A stretch of DNA of 64,000 nt from Sycobia sp. Sy_11 (lineage: Eukaryota > Arthropoda > Insecta > Hymenoptera > Epichrysomallidae). The notes below the pieces were generated by a model. The model did no database searches. It was not told where the DNA came from and saw only the letters and a program-made list of their open reading frames with translations. This document shows, one piece after another, positions 44,445 to 55,761 of the stretch. Location: the NCBI GenBank assembly GCA_018907035.1, contig JACCIC010000036.1, forward strand, positions 3,611,001-3,675,000, given 5' to 3'. Position numbers and translations under genes: made by a program. Every line of letters begins with the position of its first letter. Positions within the stretch are counted from its first letter, which is position 1.

Positions 44445-44510
44445 AACTAATATGAGTTTAATTTAGTTTAGAGTTCGTGTATGACTATAGACAATGGTCA
44501 GAGACGTTTC

Positions 44511-44512
<2 letters not shown>

Positions 44513-44558
<46 letters not shown>
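44513..44558. repeat. (TA)n microsatellite
   Basis: Uninterrupted TA dinucleotides next to the Penelope remnant. Confidence 0.9.
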
Positions 44559-44560
<2 letters not shown>

Positions 44561-47013
44561 TAATAGTCAATACATAGCAAAAAGTTCATCCAAAATTAAG
44601 TATAAGGCGCTTCAATCTAACAATAATTCAAAAAAATTTTCTGGTAAGACGCTTTAATATATAGTAAGACGATTAAATATAATAACCTCTGATAATATAC
44701 AATACTGCACTATTTTCAATAAGGTTGGAGATATAAATAAATACTTCTCTTCATTTAGATGTATGTAAAAGAATTCTTTTTAAATAAATGTGTAATGTTT
44801 GAGGAACATAAAGATCTTTAGCAATCTTTACTGTTATATCAAGATTTTATTATCATTTAGAAGCTATATGTGTTACAAATAAAACTAATGCTGGGATTTA
44901 TTAAAAATGAAAACAAAACAACAACAAACGTTCCAAAAAAATAATGTTTAATATATAAAAATAGTAAATAAAAAACGATGCGTACCGTAGCAAAGACGAG
45001 AAAAGCAATGACTCAAATGTTCTTACGGTGATATTTTATAGAATCTTCACTCCCCTCAAAAAGGAGTCCAATTACAATCGATAAGCCTCGCTCGCACTGA
45101 TCGCAGTCCAAACTCTTCGCGCAGCCGGACGGATGGAGAGCCCGAGGTTGCCAACCATACACGTTCCCTGATTTTGAAATTCTCGATATTTTCCGAAAGC
45201 CACAATACGACCTATTTCAATATAAATCTGTAGAATGGCTTTCTTTTAAGGAAAATATCCCCAATTTCCCGTCACAGCACGGATCACTGCTTTTAGGAAG
45301 CATAACCATTTAACCACTTTTGAAAACCTCAAGATCTTCTCAATAGCAAATATTCGGCCACCTATTTGTGAAACCGTATATAAGCTATTTTACGAGAACA
45401 TCTTCGGTTTTCCCGTTACGGCACGGATTCAAGTATGTACCTTATTTGTACACGTAGTTCGGCCTATAACGAGAGTCTGCTCGTGATTTTTAGGCGCCTT
45501 TTTCATCGACTTCTATTATTATAATCGCTTCGTAATATAGAATTTTTCTTAAATTTAAGCATTTCAAAACCTCTATTTTCTTATCTTTGCTTTACAAACT
45601 AAAAATTTCGTTTCATTTAACGTACTATGAAATTATTTATCTTGCAGCCGCTTTTGTTCGAGGTAATCTCGTACCCGAGTCAAACTGTATACATTTTTTC
45701 TTTAACTATAAACACAATGTCGCTCGCGAACATAAATAGGTATAATATCATTCGCTTATTTCTTTACATATATTTCAAATTTCGACATAAATTTAAGGTT
45801 TAATATTACATAACTTTTAAACTTCATACAATTAATTTATTAAGAAAGTAAATAAGTCTAAACTAAATAAGTCTAAAAGAAATTGCATCTTATTGTCAAA
45901 GAATCTATATCATTTAATTTTCTTTATAGCATATATTTTATCTTAACCAGTACAGTTCTCAAATTTAACAAAACGTCTCGACGTATCGACAACACGTACA
46001 TATATTTTTAGAAATTTTATATGTGATTGAAGAAACGATTTTATTCTATACGTAATATAATCTAATATTTATTACAAAGTATTATCTAGAAATTTAAAAT
46101 TAAAACTACAATGCCTTAAAAACAATTTAGTGAATCAGCTTCACTTAATATTTAAACTTAAAATTAACACCAATATTTACTATTTCAATTTAATTTAATA
46201 ATAAAATGTCAGTATTACTTGAATCAGTAACAACTTTCCCCCCGTGCAAAATTTAATTATTTTGTACTTCTTGATGACCCAACAGAGAAAATCCTCCCTC
46301 AAAATGTGCACTTCTGCCATTCTTACTTCATTATCCGAAAATATTATTTTATAAATTAAGTTTATATAACTAATATTTATTTAATTTTTAAAATCTTTTT
46401 TTAAAATTAATATTCAGCAACAAGGCTATTAAAATTATATAGGATACTTATAAATAAATGGATATGAGTTATTACCATGGCTGTTCAATACCTGCTTTTT
46501 TTAATAATAATAATTTATCAGAAAACATAACAGAAGAATGATCACCTAAAAGTATCAATGATTCAAAATAGTTAACTTTTTTTTGTATGTTCACGCGTCG
46601 ACAAAATGATGTGAAAGTGAACTCGGCTATTTATAAATGATTTCATAACTTCATTAAGCTACATTTCCGTTAAAATTATTTATTTATTGTTATTTTTAGT
46701 TATTTATTATGTAGACTATACATTGTAACACATATAGAAGTTTCTTTCGATATGTGATAGAAGAGAGTATAGTAGGAAATGTACCTCTCAAGGGACAAAG
46801 ACATCAATTTCTATATATAATAGACCAATACAATATAATTACTGATGAACTCAAACTGTGTTTAATAAGAAAGACTTCGTACTTTTTTTTATTATTTTCT
46901 GATTATAGAGAGCACCCGTCTTTTTAGTAGCTCGTTTTCTATATAAACATAAACTTTGAGATATCCACTTTTCGTTTTATCGTATTACGTAATCTTTTTT
47001 AGAAAAACAGAAC
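44559..47013. other. Intergenic DNA, no gene seen
   Basis: AT-rich apart from 44990-45480. There, two related words, ttcccgtcacagcacggatc (about 45277) and ttcccgttacggcacggatt (about 45412), suggest an old internal duplication. A 5' LTR of the downstream Gypsy element is expected near 46700-47000, but I could not identify its ends. Confidence 0.4.
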
Positions 47014-48900
47014 GATGGCAAAAGGATTAAACTTATCAATCCCTGAACAAACGCTATCTTCTCAGATTAATGAGTGGTGTTTATATACTGCGGGAGAAAA
47101 CGTTAGTCAACACCTCCATGAGTTGTCCCTGAGGAATGATGGCGAATTGTTCGTCTAACCTTAAAGGTTAAGCCGATGGCTTAAAGACAAATAGGAGCCG
47201 AAGACTTCCTCGAAGAAAGAGAGGAAAACTCAGGGATCGTATACATAATGCACAAAATGGCCCGGGGGTTATATATCAAAAATATAGTCTCCGAATCGGA
47301 TCCCTTCTGGCTGAATATGACAACTGATAGGAAAGAGAGGCATCCGCTCGAACAATTAGATATTAACAAACAGGTCCAGCGGAATCTTGAAGCCTCAAGG
47401 CAGCGCTTGAGAATGGGCACGCCTAGCCAAGCTATTATCGCAGAGCAGACGACTGCAGGGGGCCTACCCCCCCCCCCCAGAAGAGTAGTCGGGGCGTACG
47501 ACTCCACCTCCAGTATCAAATGCTATGCCAACCATTCGACCAGGCAATAATCCTCCAGACCTGATGGAAATTATTTCCAGGTTCATTGCCGAAAAAGCCG
47601 AAAGGCAAAATAGGCTGGAGGAGACCGTCGATGCTCTAGTAGCACAGGTCGTTGCTTGAAGATTACAGACGTCCGCATCATTCTGTAGTATACGGATAGC
47701 TGACGATCCTGAATGGAAGAGAGTGCATATTTAAGACACGTTTACGTGTCAAATTCAAACATCAGCTGTGCAGCATGAATTGTCAGCGTCTGTCCAACCC
47801 TCGACCAGCAGCAGTTCGACGCCGCGCCTAAGTCCACCCTAGACGGGGAGGAGGACCCATCGAGGCCGCTAGTAGCCTCGGGAATTACGCTGACCAGAGG
47901 ATTGCCGAGCAAATCAGAATTCGCTGGAGGATCCAAAAGGGATGTCGGTTTAATAGTCCGCAAATGGGATATCCGATTTGAAAATTTCCAATAGGACTTA
48001 GAACGATTTCTCGAGCGGATCTAGGAGCGTCAACATAGTTCGCAAATTTCAGATAACGAGCTGACATAAGCGCTTCACGAAATCTTTAATGGGGGGCGAG
48101 TTGTCGGTGTATGTTTTAAAGAAAGAGGGCTTAAGAACTTGGGGTTTAATCTGTGCCGCTGTAAAGAAGTGGTATGGAGCCGATCCTGAATATCGAAGCA
48201 CGTGGTTATGGGAGGTGGAAAATAGTACGCAGGGAAACAATGAACCCTCGAACGAATACATTACAAGCCTCCTTTCCATATTCGACCGGTTAGACCCACC
48301 TATCCCCGAAACCGAGCAGCTAAATAAACTGTTGCGTAATGCGCGCCATGAAATTCAGTGAAGGATATCGAGGAAGTCCTACAATTCGGTCGACCGATTC
48401 CTCGAATTAGCTTGAGAAGCTGAATTCGCCTTGGAGTGTGAGAAGAGTTATCACAATCCTGCTTCGCCAGATAAGACGATTCTACGCGACGCTGAGTATA
48501 AGTCTCCGACTACCAGGTGAACCAAACCTTAAATCCGTTCCAGCGTTGGCAGAAATTGTAAAAACTTTGGTTCCCTAGAGTCGAATCCAGGTCAGGTCGG
48601 TACATGCGGTAGGTCTAATGGATCTCCAAAAAGAAGAGGGCCGAGAGCAGAACAAGAGAGAAGAGGGCCGTCGAAACCAAATCGCCAACCATGGAGGCGA
48701 AATAGGACCCCTCCGTAGAGAAAGCCTACCGGAGATACTAGTCTGGAACGTAATAAGAAGGTTCCGGAGAGCCGCCCATTAGATAGAAAGAAGAATCTAA
48801 GCAGCCCCGTAAAATATTATAAGTGTGGTGAACTTGATTACCGGACTTATAATTGCCTGAAGTGTTCGGAAAATGGGAAGCCTGGCGACTAATAGGGGTC
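47014..48900 (+). pseudogene. gag: Gypsy Gag, heavily mutated
   Basis: ATG at 47014 (MAKGLNLSIPEQTLSSQINE), open only to 47157. Further fragments in register: MEIISRFIAEKAERQNRLEE (47565), LKKEGLRTWGLICAAVKKWY and DPEYRSTWLWEVENSTQGNN with EPSNEYITSLLSIFDRLDPP (capsid, 48113-48300), and a nucleocapsid knuckle near 48811-48860 reading YYKCGELDYRTYNC. There the first Cys and the His of the CCHC box have both become Tyr, changes reachable by single transitions. At least ten in-frame stops. Confidence 0.8.
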
Positions 48901-49023
48901 AGTCCGACTTGCAATCCCAACGTGATCCGGGACGAGAATATTCGAGGACCTTGTTCCTCGAATACTCAGTCGTCTTTGACTGTTCATGCTGCATATGGGC
49001 CTGATTCAGTTGAAGAAACATGA

Positions 49024-52000
49024 ATGACTGAAGAAAACGACAGTGGCCAATTGATTACCGGCCAAATTACAGCACTGCCGGAAGAAGCGCGGTGGTGGAT
49101 TCCGGTACAAATTGCAGGGTACCGGATACGTGCATCATATGGCACTGGCGCGTCTCGCACTCTTATGGGCAAGATCAGGCTACAATTAGTAACGGCTTGC
49201 CAGTAGAAGTTCTATCCATCATCTGGAGTTGGTGCTAGAGGCTCAGGGAACTCTCCGCTTTACGTTACGGGTCACGTCAAACTGCCGTTCGAATTGGCAG
49301 GGATCACGTGCGATGTATTGGTCGTCGTAAACCCAAAATTAGAAGTAGATTGCTAAGTAAATACTAATTTCACACGAACATTCGGAACCATCCATGACCC
49401 GCTAGATAATTCTCTGTAGGTTAAAGCGGCGAATAAGCAGGTCAGGATCGAAATACCTGCAGTTATGTGTAATTAAATCCAATGACTGGCACCGTTAAAA
49501 TGATTGCCGGCTTATCTTCTGAAAATTCTGGTTTCGATTTGACCATGAAGTTTTCGAGATTAACATCCATTGTTCTCGCGGATATATTCCGGCAGGAGCA
49601 ACAACGTATGAAGAAGCTCTTGAATAAAATCTTGCCGTCTAGAGAAGTGCCACTGGGATGTACGACGTGGGCGGAACATATTATAGATGTAAGAGATGCT
49701 CGCCCTATATATCTAAAGGCTTAACCAGTCTCTATGAAAATACAAGAAGAGATATCTTCTTAAGTTAAAGAAATGCTAGAGACATGACTAGTCGAACCAT
49801 CCACAAGTGGTTAGTCAAGTCCAGTAGTGACGGTACGTAAAAGCAACGGGAAATATAGATTTTGCATCGATTTTCGAAATTTTAATTTAGTTTCAAAACC
49901 TAATGCATGCCCGTTGCCTAACATAGACCACATTCTAAGGAAGCTGCAATCAGCTAGATATATTTCTATCTTAGATCTGAGTAGTGTGTACCATCAATTA
50001 TCACTTCATTCGGAATCCAAACCGATAACGGCATTTACGGTACCTGTAATGGAACTCTTCTAGTTCACCAGAATGCTCTTTGGTCTATCTAATATTGGAG
50101 CGTCGTTCCAACGACATATAGACCGAATTATCGGACCAAACCTCGAACCGAATGCCGATAATATCATCGCCACAGAGATGTTCGAAAAACACTTAGACTG
50201 GATACGTCGTATTCATACTCAGGTACATTAAGCTGAACTCACGATAAATCGATCTTAGGTGCTCTCGTGAATTGTGAGGGATTCCGTCCCGATCCCGAAA
50301 AGATCGAACCAGTAATGCAATAATCGGAAACAAGGAACCTGAAGCAACTTAGACGTTTCCTCGGGATGGCATCATGGTATAGAAAATTTCTAAAGGACAT
50401 TGCTACAATCGCCGAACCACTCACACGTTTAACTAGAAAAGATTGTTGATATGAGTGCACCGAGGAACAACAATCTTCTTTCGATAAGATCAAAGCAAGG
50501 ATCGCTTCGACAGGCGTTCTGAAGAGATCGTCGTTTGGTATCCAGTTCACCGTGCAAACAAATGCGAGTAATAGTGGCATCGTAGCGGTCCTCACGCAGG
50601 AAGTCGACGGACAAGAACGGATGTTGGAGTTCGCGAGTAGAGCACTCTCCCAAGCAGAAAGAAACTATTCAGTAACTAAGAGAAAGTGCTTAGCTGTTAT
50701 ACGGGTCATCGGTAAATTACGTCCATAGATCGACGGATATCGTTTCCGCGTTGTTATGAACTACAGTAGTTTGAGGTGGATTCGTACGATGCAGAACCCA
50801 ATTGGCAGACTCGCATGATGAACTCTAAGATTACAAAGGCAAAGTTCGATGTAGAGCATCGGAAAGGGACGTTGAACAACATGCCAGACGCACTTTCTAA
50901 GATGTCTGAATGAGATCTATATTGCTCAATTGTCACGTGGGCAAGAGATACTCAAAATGAATGGTATCTACCATGGTTCGAGAATGTCCAAGATCGTCCC
51001 ATTGATTATTCGAAATGGAAAATAATCGGGGGACAATTATGCTGCTATCGCCCAGATGAAGTTCTCGAAGTTATCATGGGTGATGAGGACGCTTGAAAGA
51101 TCATCGTTCATAAGGACTTAAGGACTGTTGTGACATAGTTCTTAAAAAATGTTACGATAACCCTACAGCTGGACATTCAGGACGCCAGAAAACTTTCGCT
51201 GGAGTCAGCAAATATTATTACTGACCTGGATTTTGTAAGACGGTTCGATACTATGTGAAAAACTGTTTTATATGCCAGCAGTCCAAGGTGGACCAAAGAC
51301 CAACTGCCGGATGAATGATACAAAGACCCTGGCAAATGGTCACTTGTAACATTACCGAACCATTCGTAAACAGTCGCCATGGATTTGAATAGTTCCTGTT
51401 GTTTCAAGATTTGTTTACACGGTGGGTAGAATGTATCCTCATTCGTAAAGCAAACGCGAGGATAATTCTCAAAGAATTTCAAGAGATGATCGTACTCAAA
51501 TTCGGCGCTCCAGAGGTCTTCCTGTCGGATAATGGTACAAAATTTAAGAATCGTTTGATAGATGATTATTTAGTGGAAGCGAGTATACTCCATATCCTTT
51601 CTCCACCGTCCCGTCCGACGTCTAATCCAGTGAAACGGGTCAACAGAAAGTTAAAAACCCGTATTGTGGCGTTCGTAAAAGGATCCCATAATATGTGAGA
51701 CGCGAAACTCTTCGAGTTGAACTTCTAGTTAAATAAGACGTCCATAGCTCTACTGGATACTCTCCGGCTCTATGAAATTTCGGAAGAGAGCTGATTTCAC
51801 CAGGAACTCTCCGCCGCAGTCAAGATCAAGCTACGGCGGAAACTCAAGAGGCCAATTAGTCGATCTGATATGAAGAAAAATCATGTCGTCTCCTCGACTG
51901 CTCAAGGGGTAATGTCCAAATTAGTCCCAAAATTCGTAGGTCCTTTTGTTATAGTAGAAAAGAAAGGGACTAATACCAGAGATGAATAGAGATTGCCAGG

Positions 52001-52049
52001 GATATAGGCACATCTGGTTCCATCGCAGCGCCACAAGAAAAACTTTTTT
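49024..52049 (+). pseudogene. pol: Gypsy Pol, all enzyme domains present but dead
   Basis: Plus strand. Protease (49024-49206): IPVQIAGYRIRASYGTGASR, catalytic Asp replaced by Gly. RT (49580-50220): CIDFRNFNLVSKPNACPLPN, ARYISILDLSSVYHQLSLHS with the first Asp; the YxDD site is damaged (NADNIIAT). RNase H (50460-50910): FTVQTNASNSGIVAVLTQEV, Asp to Asn. Integrase (51160-51900): zinc region AGHSG...CFICQQSKV, core DLFTRWVECILIRKA, VFLSDNGTKFKNR, and PVKRVNRKLKTR where the catalytic Glu is Lys. Then VPKFVGPFVIVEKKGTNT before the inverted-repeat structure. More than fifteen stops. Domain order (PR-RT-RH-IN) is Ty3/Gypsy. Confidence 0.9.
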
Positions 52050-52375
52050 TGCGGCAGAACGGCGGACAAGGTCCGTTTAGGATCGATAATGGTAGAATTC
52101 TGTAAGACAATGCCCGAATACAAAAATATAATACGTATGCCGGCAGTGCAAGCGACGATGAGCGTGTGGCTGGAAAGGGGGGAAGGGGTGGGCAAGCGTA
52201 ATGTATTAGCGAGTGCAGCTGCAGCGGCCTGCAGTGTCATAAAGGGGAGAGGAGGGAACCATAAAAATGAAGGGAAGCAATATCAAGCAATATTCGAGCA
52301 GATTCGAGACGGGATATTTGGAAATAAATTGAAATAAATGCACATATTCGGGCGATTGAATTCCTATATACTTGA

Positions 52376-52455
<80 letters not shown>

Positions 52456-53098
52456 GCGCGTGTGTGCGGGTGTATGTATGTATATGAAACCAAGCGCACG
52501 AATATGTGCATTTATTTTAGTTATTTCAGGTATAAAACAATAATTTTAATTAATTTTAATTAATTTTAATTAGATATAGATACAGATATTTTAAATTTAA
52601 ATATAAAATATTAAGAATAATTCTACTTCGAATATGAGTAAGATATTTCAAGAAAATTCCAATATTATTACACAAAATATTCATGTTTTATAACATCCTT
52701 TCTCAGGGTGATTGAACGAAAATTAAGAAGTCTGAGTGGTCCTATATATCAAATAAATCTGTTTGCAAGAATTATTTAAAACTAAATCGATATCATCGTT
52801 TCTAATTTAAACAACAGAAAACATTGAAATCAATTTTTACATAGTCAGGTATATGTAAATATGTATGAGTACTAATTCGTGAAAGTTTCAAAATTATTTC
52901 TTATTATTATTCCAAAAATTTGCTTATTGAAAGTGTGTCGCACTCACTTATTTATAACGTGAGAATACAGTACTATAAAATATAATTTAAAAATTATTTT
53001 AACATATACTTGCAGGCGCGGATTTGAAAAGTTTGTGGTAATCTAAATGTTAAACAACATTGAGGAATAGTATCTTTTACCAGCTTTTACTGAACACT
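52050..53098 (+). repeat. Left inverted arm
   Basis: Contains a short open frame from 52089 (MVEFCKTMPEYKNIIRMPAV) that reads nearly identically in the right arm (minus strand 55385 on). It is unrecognised and perhaps a fragment of an element protein. A (GT)n tract lies at 52381-52470. Three tandem taattttaat words lie near 52547-52570. Confidence 0.75.
52381..52470. repeat. (GT)n microsatellite
   Basis: Pure TG for about 70 bases, then interrupted by C and G. The right arm has only a short CA-rich equivalent plus (TA)n. Confidence 0.9.
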
Positions 53099-53431
53099 AC
53101 GCAAAATAAACTATAGTTCCCAGTCCAACAATTAAATTAAAATTAATTAATTGTAGATTAAATATCTACGAATGGTTCTTTTATCAGCGTACATGCTTCA
53201 TTTTTCAAACAAACTTAATCTAATACAACTTATGCTACTAATCTACTATAGCATAATATACTACTGATACCAATTCATAATTATTTGAATATTTCAAACC
53301 TGTATCGTTAAGTCCAGTTACATTACGAAATAAAGATGACTTCAGTAATGTTTGTCAACAACATATTGAAATATATATAAATATATATATATATACTTAC
53401 ATATATATACAGACATACATATATATATACC

Positions 53432-53622
53432 CCGCCCCCTCCTCTTCTTTGCGATGCGCACCAAATATTTGTATATATGTATATAGTTGTTTATATTTAT
53501 ATTTTAAAACATTTGCTATAGGTATATATTTGTGTATATATACACATATACGAATGTTTTAAAATTTATATTTGTACCTCAAAATCTACCTGGTGCGCGT
53601 CGTAAATAAGAGGAGAGGGCGG
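53432..53622. repeat. Palindromic MITE-like unit
   Basis: CCGCCCCCTCCTCTTCTTTG at 53432 is matched inverted by sequence ending GAGGAGAGGGCGG at 53622. GATGCGCACCA pairs with TGGTGCGCGTC and attttaaaacatt with its complement, and the centre is TGTGTATATATACACA (53531-53546). The whole segment could fold into one long hairpin. No coding capacity; a fold-back or MITE origin is inferred. Confidence 0.65.
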
Positions 53623-53708
53623 AATGAGATAGGCGGAGAAGAACAACGCCAACAAAAGGAAATTTGCTCTTCGGATTGGGGTTGTCATTTCCTTCCCCAT
53701 ATAGATGC

Positions 53709-53748
<40 letters not shown>
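53709..53748. repeat. (TA)n microsatellite
   Basis: Directly abuts the left end of the solo LTR at 53749. Confidence 0.9.
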
Positions 53749-53751
<3 letters not shown>

Positions 53752-54346
53752 AACGGGGTACTTAATAGTTAAACACCCGGTAGTTGTACCCGTTAACAGA
53801 GGTGCAAGGAACCCCGAACGGATTAAATTGTTTAAAACAATCTTTTTGGACCGTAGATTCTTTGCTGTTATTTATTCCTCAGACTTACCTTTACTTATCC
53901 TGGAAATTATATAAATAATAATATATTTGGATAAATTGTCAGTAATCCAGCGAAAGACGGATTAATGATCAGGTACAGTTCATTAATCCGTCTGATGTTA
54001 TAAAACCGGCCGGTTTGATTGCCTTTCCTCGGCAATAATCTTTTTGTATATAATAAACTGTCTTTTTTCACTATTTATCTAGATGAACTAATTTTCCCTA
54101 TTATGATCGAAATACAAAAATAACTTTTAAAAATCCAACAATGGCTAGGAGAATATAAGAGCAAAAATTTTCACTAACTAAACTTTGTCAGGTAAAAGAA
54201 CAACTAACTATATTATATTAATAATTTTTCTATATTATCTTCCTCTTTATTCTCTTTTTCTCTCTCTCTTTTTCCCATTTTCCCTCCCTTTTTTCCTATT
54301 TGTGAATAATATTAACATGTATAGGTCGAACTAACCTATACATGTT

Positions 54347-54349
<3 letters not shown>
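53749..54349. repeat. Solo LTR, 601 bp, inside (TA)n
   Basis: Starts TGTAACGGGG and ends CATGTTACA. Both flanks are (TA)n (53709-53748 and 54350-54396), consistent with insertion into one TA tract and an ATAT-type duplication. It carries a perfect 14-base stem-loop (53955-53968 with 53980-53993, loop 11) and the palindrome AAACCGGCCGGTTT (54003-54016). The pyrimidine-rich stretch 54238-54300 is LTR-like. No internal region. Confidence 0.65.

Positions 54350-54396
<47 letters not shown>
54350..54396. repeat. (TA)n microsatellite
   Basis: Right flank of the 53749-54349 solo LTR. Confidence 0.9.
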
Positions 54397-54399
<3 letters not shown>

Positions 54400-54740
54400 T
54401 TTTAAAATTACTTTCTACAAAAGTATGTGAAATAATGCAAGTATGGTGTATTGGACATTATAATCATATAAAAGCTCTTCTCTATAATGCATTCTATTTA
54501 TATACATGATATTTTTTCCTAATTAGACTTCAAAATCACGCATATATATTCCTCATAGTTATCTTAAAAATGATAGATTACGCCAACTAGAATATAGTGA
54601 ACTACAAACATTAAGATAAATACAGTAAAGTTATCTACTGGCAATAAATTATTTTAGAAAAAACGATAAATCGAAATATATATTAAAAATTGATATATAT
54701 TTAGAAATCTTATATATATATATACTAATATATATTAGTG

Positions 54741-55058
54741 TTCAGTAAAAGATGGTAAAAGATACTATTTATTTTTTATATAGGACCACTCAGACTTCTT
54801 AATTTTCGTTCAATCACCCCGAGAAAAGATGTTATAAAACATGAATATTTTGTGTAATAATATTGGAATTTTTTTGAAATATCTTACTCATATTCGAAGT
54901 AGAATTATTCTTAATATTTTATATTTACATTTAAAATATCTGTATCTGTATCTAATTAAAATTAATTAAAATTATAGTTTTAATACTTAAAATAACTAAA
55001 AATAAATGCACATTTTCATGCGCTTGGTTTCGTATACACACATACACCCACACACACG

Positions 55059-55106
<48 letters not shown>

Positions 55107-55428
55107 TATATAGGAATTCAAACACTCGAATATGTGCATTTATTTCAATTTATTTCCAAATATCCCGTCTCGAATCTGCTCGAATATTTCTTGGTATTGC
55201 TTCCCTTCATTTCTTAAGGTTCCCTCCTCTCCCCTTTATGACACTGCAGGCCGCTGCAGCTGCACTCGCTAATACATTACGCTTGCCCACCCCTTTCCCC
55301 CTTTCCAGCCACACGCTCATCGTCGCTTGCACTGCCGGCATACGTATTATATTTTTGTATTCGGGCATTGTCTTACAGAATCCTACCATTATTGATCCAA
55401 AACGGACATTTTTCCAGATTTTGCCGCA
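54741..55428 (-). repeat. Right inverted arm
   Basis: Inverted, near-identical copy of the left arm lacking about 290 bp. It includes a (TA)n tract at 55072-55104 where the left arm has (GT)n. The short minus-strand frame (55461-55207) matches the left-arm frame with only about four residue changes. Confidence 0.75.
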
Positions 55429-55761
55429 GCAAGCAACAGAGCCATTTTTGGAACCTTTCATTTACACGGGCTCTAGCAATCTCTTTTCATCTCTGCTAAT
55501 ACTTACGAGCTGGAAGGTTGTGACGGACAGATTGAACAATTATTTCATGCCGAACACTTCAAGCCGTACGCCCAACCCGAGGAAAGCGATTCCTTGGAGA
55601 ACACTTCCACACTTGAGCCAGAGGAAGAGGTTCATCCACAACCACCACTGGAGACAGAAGAGAAAGTTACCTCACAACCGCCGCTTGATCGCGACCAGGC
55701 GAAGAATAACCCGCCTGCCGTGCGAGAAACTTCGCCAGCGGGTGAAGAGCAAGTCTATTGA
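55429..55761 (+). pseudogene. pol: Gypsy Pol C-terminal tail beyond the inverted arms
   Basis: The plus frame 55510-55761 reads LEGCDGQIEQLFHAEHFKPY, then an acidic, Pro/Glu-rich tail (ETEEKVTSQPPLDRDQ...) to TGA. The first 20 residues look like the end of a Gypsy integrase C-terminal fold, which in related proteins follows the GPFxI motif seen at 51940. It is thus plausibly the same element as 47014-52049, split by the arm structure. This frame is intact, unlike the rest of that pol, which is an argument against. Confidence 0.55.

Larger units (their letters stand above)
52050..55428. mobile_element. 3.4-kb structure with long inverted arms
   Basis: 52050-53098 is repeated in inverted orientation at 55428-54741. 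Matching landmarks include GCGGCA ends, TTCTGTAAGACAATGCCCGA, GTCATAAAGGGGAGAGGAGG, the CA/GT-rich tract, AAGAAGTCTGAGTGGTCCTA and the inner end AAAGATACTATT/AATAGTATCTTT. The left arm holds about 290 bp (52755-53063) missing from the right arm. The arms are very similar, so the structure is young. The spacer (53099-54740) contains a palindromic MITE-like unit and a solo LTR. It could be a DNA transposon with long terminal repeats or an inverted duplication. No transposase is visible. Confidence 0.65.
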
